Assembly (NCBI RefSeq): GCF_022179465.1
Contig: NZ_BPQV01000001.1
Span: 62,001-126,000 of the forward strand
Reading direction: 5' to 3'
From: Methylobacterium organophilum
GTDB taxonomy: Bacteria > Pseudomonadota > Alphaproteobacteria > Rhizobiales > Beijerinckiaceae
Length of the DNA: 64,000 nt
The translations under genes and the position numbers were made by a program. The first letter of the stretch is position 1. Every line of letters starts with the position of its first letter. The notes below the pieces were generated by a model. It worked only from the letters and a program-made list of their open reading frames with translations, was not told the DNA's origin and did no database searches. Positions 17,451 to 27,260 of this stretch are shown here, in pieces.

Positions 17451-20400
17451 ATGCGGTTCGATCACGGCGTCTCGGTCGCGGCCATCCTGGCCGCCACGAT
17501 CGGGGCAGGCGCGGCCCAGGCCCAGACGGCCAACACCACGCCCGCCAACGTCAACGTCCTCAACCTGCTCTCGCCCTTCCTGGGCCTCAACGCGACGGCA
17601 ACGGGCCAGGCCACGCTCCAGACCAATCTCGACCAGACGGTCGCCCTGAACAACGGGGCGTCCTCGGACCGGCAGGCCCAGGCGATCAGCGATAAGAACC
17701 TGCCCGGCAACGCGAGCAACAATCTCTCCTCGGTCGGCCTCGGCATCTACGGCCCGGGCGCCAACCTCGCAGGCGGCCTGCCCGCCCAGACCCCGATCAA
17801 CGGCATCACGCCGATTCAGGCGGTGGGCGGCCTCGGCGCCCGACTCGGCCCGATCTTCCAGCGCGGCACCGCCAACGGCACGGGCGGCCCCCTCGGCGCC
17901 ACCGTGGACCTACTCGCCCGCGCCTCTTCCTTCACCGGCACCGATCTCGGCGTCGCCAAGAACTTCTTCGCCAACGGCGCGCCGAACAATCCGGCCGTGA
18001 CGCCCGCGGGCTACGTCCCCACCCCCGCTGTCGCCCCGGCCGGTTATACCCTGCCGAGCTTCAACGGCCTGCCGAACACGAGCAACAGTGTCTACGATCT
18101 CGCCTATGGCGTGACCAACACGCAGCCGGGCCAGAACGTCTACGGCGATTCTCGCCCCGTGCAGGTCGTGCCGGACCGCCTGAACAAGTTCGACCCGACC
18201 GCCCTCGGCGGGCTGGCGACCAACCCCTCCTTCCCGAGCGGGCACACCACCTACGCCTTCACCGACAGCATCCTGATCGCGATGCTGGTACCGCAGCAAT
18301 ATCAGAGCATGATGGCCCGTGCCGCCGATTACGGAGCGAGCCGCATCATCCTCGGCGTGCATTACCCGCTCGACATCATCGGCGGCCGGGCGCTCGCGAG
18401 TTACGACCTCGCCCAGGCCTTCACCAATCCGCTCTACGTCAACAACGCGGCCACCACTGGCACGGCGATCAACCTGCCGAGCCTGTTCACCCAGGCCTCG
18501 GGCCAGATCCAGGCCTATCTCTCCGCGCAATGCGGCGACACCGTCGCCAATTGCGCGGCGAGCACGGCCAACAATGCGGGCAATCCCTATACCGCCTCCG
18601 CCGTGAACCAAGCCCTCTACCAGCAGCGCCTGACCTACGGCCTGCCGACCCTGAGCTTCGTCGCCGCCCCACGCGAGGCGGCGCCGGCCAATGGCCCCGA
18701 CGCCTCGATCCTGCTCGCCCCGCTCTACGGCGGCAGCACCGCCGCGGCCAAGACGATCGCGCCCACCGGCGGCCTCTACGGTTCGCTGCAATCCGGCACG
18801 ATCAACCAGATCCTGGTGAACACCGAGACCAACGCGCTGACCGCCTTCTACGGCACGCCCCTCAGCTACTGGAGCCGCATCGACCTCTATTCGGCCGCCG
18901 GCTATTTCGGGAACGTCACCGGCAGCCTGCGGATGGACCCACTCGACCGGCTGACCACCGACGTCATCGTCGGCAATGGCGGCACGCTCTTCGCGGACGG
19001 CACCATCACCGGCCGCACCATCCTGACCGCCGGCGCCGTCCTCGGCGGCACGGGCAGCCTCGGCAGCCTTACGGCCCTGAGCGGTTCGACGGTCGCCCCC
19101 GGCAACGGTCTTGGCACCCTGACAGTGGCCGGAAATGCCGCCTTCCTCTCGGGAGCAACCTACCAGGTCCAGGCCAATGCCGCCGGCCAGGCTTCGCGCC
19201 TCGCCGTTGGCGGTAGCGCTAGCCTCGGCGGCACAGTGGACGTGCAGGCCCAGGGCGGCCTCTACGCCCCGCGCACGGCCTACACCATCCTGACCGCCCA
19301 GGGCGGCGTGAACGGCCAGTTCTCCAACGTCAGCGCGAATTTCGCTTTCCTCACCCCAAGCCTGCGCTACCAGGCCAACGAGGTCGATCTGACGCTGACC
19401 CGCAACGACATCGCCTTCGCCGCCATCGCGCAGAACCGCAATCAGGCCGCCGCGGCCGATGCGGTGCAGAACACCGGCCCTGGGGCGGGTGTCTACGACC
19501 GCACGGTCGGCCTCACCACGGCGGAGGCGCAGGACGCCTTCCAGGCCCTGTCGGGCGACGTACATGCGAGCGCCGCCTCGGCCGAGTTCGGCACCGCCTT
19601 CTTCATCCGCGAGGCCATCCTCGACCGGCTGCGCCGGGGCGGCAGCCCGGGCTATGCCGAGACCGCTGATTTCGGCAACCTGCCGGCGACCTACACCGCC
19701 GACCTGCCGGGCCGCACGGCGCCGGTGGCGGTGGTGCCCGCGCGGGTGATCGACCCGCGGGTATTCGGGCTGTGGGGCCAGGGCTTCGGCAGCTTCGGCG
19801 ACGTCCGCAGCGACGGCAACGCCGCCGGGCTCACCCGCCAGAGCAGCGGCTTCGTGCTCGGCGCCGACCTGCGGCTCGAGAACGGCTTCCGTCTCGGCGT
19901 GGCCGGCGGCTATGCCTTCACCAGTCTCGACACCAGCGGCCGCCAGCAGACGGGCGAGATCGGGAGCGGCTTCGGCGCGGTCTATGGCGGCACCGAGTTC
20001 GGCCCGGTCGCCCTCCGGCTCGGCGCGGTCTATGCCGACAATTCCCTGCGCACGCGCCGCACCGTCACCTCCCCCGGCCTGTCCGAGGTCGAGACGGCGC
20101 GCTACGGCGGCTCCACGGTGCAGGGCTTCGGCGAGCTCGGCTACCGCTTCGCCCTGGGCTCCGGCGCCCCTTCCGCCCCTGTCAGCAAGGCCCCGGTGGT
20201 CGCGCCTGCCGCGCCGCTCTCCTACATCGAGCCCTTCGTCGGGGGCGCCTATGTCAGCATCCACCACGACCGCTTCGCGGAGACGGGCGGCCTAGCGGCC
20301 CTGCGCGGCTTCGGCCGCGACACCGATGTCGGCACCTTTACCGCGGGCGTGCGGGCGCGGACGGTGTTCGACCTTGGGCTCGGCGCGCCGGTCTCGGCCT

Positions 20401-20642
20401 ATGCCATGGCCGGCTATCGCCGCGCCTTCGGCGACGTGGTGCCGACCGCGCTCCTGGCCTTCAGCACCGGCCCGAGCTTCGTGACGGCCGGCATCCCGAT
20501 CGACCGGGATGCCCTGGTGGCCAATGCCGGCCTCGACCTGCGCGTCTCGGCCAATGCCACGATCGGCATCGCCTATACCGGCCAGGTCGGCGAGCGGGCC
20601 CAGGACCACGCGGTGAAGGGCAACTTCACCCTGCGCTGGTGA
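17451..20642 (+). CDS. Autotransporter with N-terminal PAP2-type acid phosphatase domain
   Basis: A 1063-residue secreted protein. A signal peptide (ending AAQAQT) is followed by a PAP2/class A acid phosphatase-like region. PSFPSGH spans residues 260-265, with His265, and SRIILGVHYPLD includes Arg298, His304 and Asp308, the C-terminal catalytic motifs of the superfamily. The middle (about 490-650) has passenger repeats of autotransporter type (GTLTVAGNAAFLSGATY...). The C-terminal 300 residues (from RVFGLWGQGFG) form the 12-strand autotransporter barrel, ending in Trp. So the phosphatase is probably carried to the cell surface. The first PAP2 motif (KxxxxxxRP) is only partly kept (YGDSRP). 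A terminator follows. Confidence 0.9.
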   Translation: MRFDHGVSVAAILAATIGAGAAQAQTANTTPANVNVLNLLSPFLGLNATATGQATLQTNLDQTVALNNGASSDRQAQAISDKNLPGNASNNLSSVGLGIYGPGANLAGGLPAQTPINGITPIQAVGGLGARLGPIFQRGTANGTGGPLGATVDLLARASSFTGTDLGVAKNFFANGAPNNPAVTPAGYVPTPAVAPAGYTLPSFNGLPNTSNSVYDLAYGVTNTQPGQNVYGDSRPVQVVPDRLNKFDPTALGGLATNPSFPSGHTTYAFTDSILIAMLVPQQYQSMMARAADYGASRIILGVHYPLDIIGGRALASYDLAQAFTNPLYVNNAATTGTAINLPSLFTQASGQIQAYLSAQCGDTVANCAASTANNAGNPYTASAVNQALYQQRLTYGLPTLSFVAAPREAAPANGPDASILLAPLYGGSTAAAKTIAPTGGLYGSLQSGTINQILVNTETNALTAFYGTPLSYWSRIDLYSAAGYFGNVTGSLRMDPLDRLTTDVIVGNGGTLFADGTITGRTILTAGAVLGGTGSLGSLTALSGSTVAPGNGLGTLTVAGNAAFLSGATYQVQANAAGQASRLAVGGSASLGGTVDVQAQGGLYAPRTAYTILTAQGGVNGQFSNVSANFAFLTPSLRYQANEVDLTLTRNDIAFAAIAQNRNQAAAADAVQNTGPGAGVYDRTVGLTTAEAQDAFQALSGDVHASAASAEFGTAFFIREAILDRLRRGGSPGYAETADFGNLPATYTADLPGRTAPVAVVPARVIDPRVFGLWGQGFGSFGDVRSDGNAAGLTRQSSGFVLGADLRLENGFRLGVAGGYAFTSLDTSGRQQTGEIGSGFGAVYGGTEFGPVALRLGAVYADNSLRTRRTVTSPGLSEVETARYGGSTVQGFGELGYRFALGSGAPSAPVSKAPVVAPAAPLSYIEPFVGGAYVSIHHDRFAETGGLAALRGFGRDTDVGTFTAGVRARTVFDLGLGAPVSAYAMAGYRRAFGDVVPTALLAFSTGPSFVTAGIPIDRDALVANAGLDLRVSANATIGIAYTGQVGERAQDHAVKGNFTLRW

Positions 20643-20684
20643 GGCCAGCAAGCCTTCCGGCGCGACCATGACGCGGCAGATACG

Positions 20685-20716
20685 AAAGGGCGTCGCCGAC
20701 AACGGCGGCGCCTTTT
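20685..20716. terminator. Rho-independent terminator, probably bidirectional
   Basis: AAAGGGCGTCGCCG, loop ACAA, then CGGCGGCGCCTTTT lies between the convergent autotransporter and aspartyl protease genes. It has a T-run on the plus strand and a TTTC on the minus strand. Confidence 0.8.
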
Positions 20717-20733
20717 CGGTTCGGGCGGAGGCT

Positions 20734-21426
20734 TCAGCGGCTGCGCAAGATCAGTCGGTCGCCGCGCACCTCGTAGGAGGGTAGGCGGGTGAGGAAGCTC
20801 TGGCCGAGCAGGTTCTCGGACAATGTGCCCGGCCGGCTCACCATGGCATCGACGCGGCGTTCGGTGATCGGGCCAATCGTGATCGATTCGAGCTGGGTCG
20901 GGGCGGCGAGCGTCGTGCCATTGGCGGTCGCGACGCGAATATGGAAATCCGCGGCCTCCGGCCTGATCCCGAGCGCGGCGGCTGTGTCCGCAGTGAGCAC
21001 GACGCTGCTCGCTCCGGTGTCGAAAGCGAAGCGGCGCTCACCCTGGCCGTTCACGTCGGCGAGCACGGAGAAGCTGCCGTCGGAGCGGCGGGTGATCGTC
21101 ACCTCGCCGCCCGGCCCGACCACCGCCGCACCCGGGCGGAGCACGCCCATCAGGTTGGCGCCGACCTCCTGCGCCTGCTCACGATAGGCATAGGCGCCGA
21201 TCACCACGAGGAAGAGCACGACCCAGATCGCGAACTGTCCCAACGTCCGCCCGGCCCCCTCGCGAAAACGGCGCAGGAAGCCGGTCCCGAACAGGATCAA
21301 GAGCGCGCCCCCGGAGGCGAGGCCTGCGATCTGGTCCGAGCTGAGGCCGCCGAGGCCATTGCTGGCATCCGTCGCCACGAGGACGACGAGGGCAAGGCCG
21401 AGAAGGCCGAGGAGGAACCACATCAT
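20734..21426 (-). CDS. Membrane-anchored retropepsin-like aspartyl protease (TIGR02281 type)
   Basis: A 230-residue protein with three hydrophobic segments (about 3-19, 37-50 and 65-80), followed by a single-lobe aspartyl protease domain. The catalytic D136-T-G-A-S motif lies in FAFDTGASSVVL, and the C-terminal LGQSFLTRLPSYEV is typical of clan AA. Such domains act as dimers. The ATG at 21426 overlaps the stop of the DUF1289 gene (ATGATG), so the two are coupled. The substrate is unknown. Confidence 0.88.
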   Translation of the reverse strand: MMWFLLGLLGLALVVLVATDASNGLGGLSSDQIAGLASGGALLILFGTGFLRRFREGAGRTLGQFAIWVVLFLVVIGAYAYREQAQEVGANLMGVLRPGAAVVGPGGEVTITRRSDGSFSVLADVNGQGERRFAFDTGASSVVLTADTAAALGIRPEAADFHIRVATANGTTLAAPTQLESITIGPITERRVDAMVSRPGTLSENLLGQSFLTRLPSYEVRGDRLILRSR

Positions 21427-21659
21427 CGGCGGGGTGCGACCTCCCGATCCGGATAGGCCCGGCGCAGGCGCTCGGGCAGCTCGGCCATGATGGCCCGGCG
21501 TTGCGGCTCGGAGAGGGAGCCCCAGGCGCCGATCTCCCCGCGGGTGCGCCCACAGCCCTCGCACAGGCCTGTCACGGCATCGAGGATGCAGACCTTGGTG
21601 CAGGGGCTCGACGGCTTCGGCGCGGCGGAGACGAACATGGGCGTGAGGTGGGACGACAA
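21423..21659 (-). CDS. DUF1289 domain-containing small Cys-rich protein
   Basis: A 78-residue protein with the DUF1289 pattern: PCTKVCILDAVTGLCEGCGR followed by E-I-x-x-W. The four Cys (C-x3-C-x8-C-x2-C) look like a metal site. The function is unknown; in proteobacteria it is often found next to house-keeping genes. It is coupled to the downstream aspartyl protease by a 4-bp overlap. Confidence 0.88.
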   Translation of the reverse strand: MSSHLTPMFVSAAPKPSSPCTKVCILDAVTGLCEGCGRTRGEIGAWGSLSEPQRRAIMAELPERLRRAYPDREVAPRR

Positions 21660-21677
21660 CGGCGCGGGGTCCAGGGC

Positions 21678-22508
21678 TCAGACGGGAATGGCAGCGAGCA
21701 TGCCCAGTAAAGCGCCGACCTCTGCCACCTGCTGGCAGGCCCCGATGACGTCGCCGGTCTGGCCGCCGATGCGGTCGCGCGCGAGGGCGCAGAGAGCGAG
21801 CGACAGGGCGGACGCGAGCAGCAGGGTCAGCACCAGCCCGAGCAGCGGCAGGCCGAGGGCGAGACCGATCAGGGCGAGCAGCAGGCAGAGCCCGGCCGCG
21901 ATCCCCACCGTCGTGCCCGTGGGTCGCCCCACCGAGGCGCCGGCCCCGCCCGGCCGGGCCGGGGCGAGCAGCACCATCGGGGCGAGGGCCGCCGCGCGGG
22001 AGATGGCGGCGGCGAGCAGCAGCACCAGGGCGGCGTGGAGCCCCGCCCGATCGAGCAGGGTCGCGAGTGCGCCGGCTCGCAGAGCGAGCACCAGGAACAG
22101 GGCAGTGCCGCCATAGGCGCCGATGCGGCTGTCGCGCATGATCTCCAGGCGCCGCTCCCGGGTGCGGCCGCCGCCGAAGCCGTCGGCGACGTCGGCGAGC
22201 CCGTCCTCGTGCAGGGCGCCGGTGACGAGGGCCGAGACCGCGAGTGCCAGAGTGGCGGCGACGAAGGGGCCGAGGCGGATCTCCCAGGCCCCCACCATGA
22301 CGAGGGCCGACGGCAGAGCGAGAATCACGCCGGCGAGGGGCAGCATCCGCGGAACCGTGCGGAAATCGGGCGTGGCGTAGGGATCAGGCTCGTAGGGCAG
22401 AGCCGGAATCGACAGGCGCGAGTAGAACCGCATGCAGGCCGCGAGATCGTAGAGCACGCCCGCGCCGGGAAAGGCGGGTCCGAGATCCTGCCCGCCATTG
22501 TCGTTCAT
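21678..22508 (-). CDS. cobS: Adenosylcobinamide-GDP ribazoletransferase
   Basis: A 276-residue integral membrane enzyme that joins adenosylcobinamide-GDP to alpha-ribazole in the last stage of cobalamin assembly. The conserved ALHEDGLADVADGFGGG and RRLEIMRDSRIGAYG blocks are visible, followed by several hydrophobic helices. It is divergent from cobT, which makes alpha-ribazole phosphate, so the two sides of the same reaction are encoded back to back. The start at 22508 is chosen from homology; the frame is open much further upstream, but only antisense to cobT. Confidence 0.93.
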   Translation of the reverse strand: MNDNGGQDLGPAFPGAGVLYDLAACMRFYSRLSIPALPYEPDPYATPDFRTVPRMLPLAGVILALPSALVMVGAWEIRLGPFVAATLALAVSALVTGALHEDGLADVADGFGGGRTRERRLEIMRDSRIGAYGGTALFLVLALRAGALATLLDRAGLHAALVLLLAAAISRAAALAPMVLLAPARPGGAGASVGRPTGTTVGIAAGLCLLLALIGLALGLPLLGLVLTLLLASALSLALCALARDRIGGQTGDVIGACQQVAEVGALLGMLAAIPV

Positions 22509-22652
22509 CGCCAGCCTCACGAAGAGCCCCGGATCCCTCGACGCTGCCCGCTCGCCTTCACCACGGTCGGCCACGCCGTTATAGCTCCGCTCTTTCCCCG
22601 GCCGCAGCCCTTCGGCCACGGTTTCTTGGCTCTCTGCACGGACAATTCCGCG

Positions 22653-23672
22653 ATGTCGGACTCCACCTCTCCCTTCGCGGATATCCGCGCCCTGATCGCG
22701 CAGATGCCGGATGCCGATGCGGATGCCATCGCAGCGGTCCGCGCCCGGGACAGCGTGCTGACCAAGCCGCCGGGGGCGCTCGGCCGCCTGGAGAGCCTGG
22801 TCGAATGGCTCGCCGCCTGGCAGGGCAAAGGTAGCCCGACTCTCGACCGGCCTCTCGTCTGCGTCTTTGCCGGCAGCCACGGGGTGGTGGCGCGGGGTGT
22901 CTCGGCCTTTCCGGCCGCGGTGAACCGTCAGATGCTCGACAACTTCGCGGCCGGCGGGGCGGCGATCAACCAGCTCTGCGCGGCCTATGGCCTCGGCTTC
23001 CGGGTGTTCGACCTCGCCATCGACATGCCGACCGGGGACATCTGCGAGGGGCCGGCGCTCGACGAAAAGGCCTGCGTGGCCACCATGGCCTTCGGCATGG
23101 AGGCGGCCGCCGCCGGCACAGATTGCCTCGGGGTGGGCGAGATGGGCATCGGCAACACCACCATCGCCGCGGCGATCTACACCGCCCTCTATGGCAGCGC
23201 GCCGGCGCACTGGGTGGGGCGTGGCACCGGCGTGGACGAGGCTGGCCTGACCCGCAAGGCGGAGGCCGTGGCCCTGGCGCTGAAGACCCACGAAGGGCAT
23301 CTGGACGACCCGCTGGCGGTGCTCGCCCGCCTCGGCGGCCGCGAGATCGCCGCCATGGCCGGCGCGATCCTCGCCGCCCGGCTACAGAAGGTGCCCGTGG
23401 TCATCGACGGTTACGTCGCCACCGCGGCGGCGGCGATCCTGCACGCCCTCGACCCGCGCGCCCTCGACCATTGCCTCGCCGGCCATGTCTCGGCGGAGGG
23501 TGCCCATGCGGAGGTGCTGGAGCGCCTCGGCCTACCCCCGCTGCTCACCTTCGGCATGCGCCTGGGCGAAGCCTCGGGCGCGGCCTTGGCCATGGGCGTC
23601 CTGAAGGGCGCCCTCGCCTGCCACCGGGACATGGCGACCTTCGAGCAGGCGGGCGTCTCCGGCAAGCTTTGA
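22653..23672 (+). CDS. cobT: Nicotinate-nucleotide--dimethylbenzimidazole phosphoribosyltransferase
   Basis: A 339-residue cytoplasmic enzyme that makes alpha-ribazole 5'-phosphate from dimethylbenzimidazole and nicotinate mononucleotide. Recognisable blocks are LTKPPGALGRLE, VFAGSHGVVARGVSAFP, GVGEMGIGNTTIAAA and FGMRLGEASGAALAM. The 144-bp gap to divergent cobS holds the promoters. I see no cobalamin riboswitch in it. Confidence 0.95.
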   Translation: MSDSTSPFADIRALIAQMPDADADAIAAVRARDSVLTKPPGALGRLESLVEWLAAWQGKGSPTLDRPLVCVFAGSHGVVARGVSAFPAAVNRQMLDNFAAGGAAINQLCAAYGLGFRVFDLAIDMPTGDICEGPALDEKACVATMAFGMEAAAAGTDCLGVGEMGIGNTTIAAAIYTALYGSAPAHWVGRGTGVDEAGLTRKAEAVALALKTHEGHLDDPLAVLARLGGREIAAMAGAILAARLQKVPVVIDGYVATAAAAILHALDPRALDHCLAGHVSAEGAHAEVLERLGLPPLLTFGMRLGEASGAALAMGVLKGALACHRDMATFEQAGVSGKL

Positions 23673-23720
23673 CGCCGCTTCGCGGGCGGACCATCCTGAG
23701 GGCCCGGATCAGGCCCAGCC

Positions 23721-24938
23721 ATGACGGTACCCGAGACGGCCGCGCACGAAACCCGCTTCCTCCGGATGCTGGACAGGAGCTTCCGCCGCTACGGGGCGGC
23801 AGAGGGCCTGCCTCCCTCCCTGGCCGAGGCCGTACGAGCCACACCCCGGCACCATTTCGTCCACCGTTTCCGCCTGAGTGACGACGGGGACATTCAGGAT
23901 TTCGAGGCGGCACCGGAAGCGTGCCTTGATGACATCTACAGCGATGCCGTGATGCGCCCGGTCGGCGCGGACGGGGCCGCCCTGCCGTCGAGCAATTCCC
24001 AGCCCAGCTACATCCTCTGGCTACTGCGCCTGCTCGGGATCGAACCGGGGCAGCGGGTCCTCGAGGTCGGCTCGGGCTCGGGCTGGCTCGTCGGGGTGAT
24101 GGCGCGGCTCGCCGGCCCGGAGGGCCGCGTCGTCGGCGTCGAGATCATCCCCGAGCTCGCCGCGCGCAGCCGGCAGGACCTTGCCGGGCTCGGCCTCGAC
24201 CAAGCGACCATCGTGACCGGCGACGGGACGGCGGCGGTCGCAGGCGGCCCCTTCGACCGGGTGATCGTCACCGCCGCGACCTGGGACCTGACGGCAGCGC
24301 TCTTCGCGAACGTCGTCGAGGGCGGCCGCCTGCTGGTGCCGATCCTGATGCGCGGCGGCGGGGATGTCTGCCAGGTCGCGCTCCTCCACCGGGAGGATGC
24401 ACGCCTCGTCGCCGAGAAACGGATCCCGGGCTTCTTCGTGCCCCTGGTCGGGCCGGGCCAGCCGGCCGGTCGGTCTTTGCCACGCCTGGAGGAAGCGCTT
24501 CGGATGTACGGCCTGCCTTCGGAGCCCACGGCCTCATGGCCCTTCCCGCTCGCAGCGTTCTGGCCGGTGGCGGCCGCCTTCGGCCTGTTCCTGCGGATCG
24601 CGGAGCCGGGGACCCTCGCCCTCGCGACGGGCGGAAAACTCCCGCCCACGATCGCCCTGTGCGCGCCATCGGGCGGCTCCCTCGCCCTGCTCCGCGGCGA
24701 CCGGCTCGAGGTCTACGGCACGCAGGAAGCGGCACGGATTCTGATCGAGGCCTATCGGCGCTGGGCCTCCCTCGGCATGCCTGGACCGGAGAGCTTCGCG
24801 CTGGAGGTCGTCCCGGCCGCCGGGGCGCCTGCGGAGGCGCCGGGCCTGCATGTGGAGCATCGCGGCGCGAGCGCCCTGGTCTGGCGCCTGCCATCGGATC
24901 TCGGCGCCTGGTCGATCCTGGCGGGCGCGCTGCCCTGA
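23721..24938 (+). CDS. PCMT-like methyltransferase with long C-terminal extension
   Basis: A 405-residue protein. Residues about 20-215 look like protein-L-isoaspartate O-methyltransferase (SSNSQPSYILWLL before the SAM motif VLEVGSGSGWLVGVMA at 113-128, then FDRVIVTAATWDL). Ordinary Pcm is about 210 residues; the extra 190 residues form a separate domain I do not recognise. Such extended Pcm-like proteins are seen beside modification or peptide-maturation systems, but nothing here supports that. It begins 48 bp after cobT and ends 4 bp before the convergent histidine kinase. Confidence 0.75.
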   Translation: MTVPETAAHETRFLRMLDRSFRRYGAAEGLPPSLAEAVRATPRHHFVHRFRLSDDGDIQDFEAAPEACLDDIYSDAVMRPVGADGAALPSSNSQPSYILWLLRLLGIEPGQRVLEVGSGSGWLVGVMARLAGPEGRVVGVEIIPELAARSRQDLAGLGLDQATIVTGDGTAAVAGGPFDRVIVTAATWDLTAALFANVVEGGRLLVPILMRGGGDVCQVALLHREDARLVAEKRIPGFFVPLVGPGQPAGRSLPRLEEALRMYGLPSEPTASWPFPLAAFWPVAAAFGLFLRIAEPGTLALATGGKLPPTIALCAPSGGSLALLRGDRLEVYGTQEAARILIEAYRRWASLGMPGPESFALEVVPAAGAPAEAPGLHVEHRGASALVWRLPSDLGAWSILAGALP

Positions 24939-24942
24939 GCCC

Positions 24943-26487
<1,545 letters not shown>

Positions 26488-26715
26488 GCCGGTGTGGGAA
26501 CGCTGGGGGGCGGAGCGGCGGGGGGCCTGCCCCGGATCGGAAGACCCAGATTGCGCGCGATATGTTAAGAACCGGCTGCCGAGACCGGGAGAGTTTTCAC
26601 CGTACCGGCAGAAAGCGGCTCGAGGCCGCCGCGGCCTCATGTGCGCCGGCGCACATCGGCCGGGGCGAGACCGGGACTAACCCCAGCGCTTGGGGCCTTG
26701 CGATCGGAGACTGGC

Positions 26716-27171
26716 ATGTTCACGATCACCGTCAACGGGACGTCGCATCAGGTCGAGGCCGATCCCGAGATGCCCCTGCTCTGGGTGCTGCGCGACCGCC
26801 TCGACATGACGGGCACCAAGTATGGCTGCGGCATCGCCCAGTGCGGCGCCTGCACCGTGCATCTCGACGGGCAGCCGGTGCGCGCCTGCCAAACCCGCAT
26901 CGGCGATGTCGGCGAGGCCAAGGTCACGACCATCGAGGGCGTGTCCGGGAAGGTCGCCGAGGCCGTCCAGACCGCCTGGCGCGGGCTCGACGTGGTCCAG
27001 TGCGGCTACTGCCAGTCCGGCCAGATCATGTCGGCCATCGGCCTGCTTACCGACAATCCGAAGCCCTCGGATGCCGATATCGACGGTGCCATGGACGGCA
27101 ACGTCTGCCGATGCGGCACCTACCAGCGCATCCGCGCCGCCATCCACGAGGCTTCCCGGACCCTGGGCTGA
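26716..27171 (+). CDS. Molybdenum hydroxylase small (2Fe-2S) subunit, isoquinoline oxidoreductase IorA-like
   Basis: A 151-residue electron-transfer subunit of the xanthine oxidase family. The plant-type [2Fe-2S] ligands are C38, C43, C46 and C58, and the second, helical-domain cluster uses C96, C99, C131 and C133 (CGYC...CRC). It is 89 bp before the large subunit, so they form a two-gene unit. The substrate is not known: IorAB-type enzymes oxidise N-heterocycles or aldehydes. Confidence 0.92.
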   Translation: MFTITVNGTSHQVEADPEMPLLWVLRDRLDMTGTKYGCGIAQCGACTVHLDGQPVRACQTRIGDVGEAKVTTIEGVSGKVAEAVQTAWRGLDVVQCGYCQSGQIMSAIGLLTDNPKPSDADIDGAMDGNVCRCGTYQRIRAAIHEASRTLG

Positions 27172-27260
27172 GCCCCTCCGAGGCCGAAAGGCCCCTCGCC
27201 GCCCCACCGCTTCGGCGGGGCCGCAGATTCCTCAGGCTCCCTGCCGCACCGGAGGTCCCT

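Noticed and set aside
17910-20267. 785-codon minus-strand frame inside the autotransporter
   Set aside because: GC-driven shadow of the autotransporter coding frame; Gly/Ala/Arg repeats only.
22509-22652. Cobalamin riboswitch between cobS and cobT
   Set aside because: The 144-bp gap is too short and shows no B12-box (AGYCMGGGAGAC-like) sequence.
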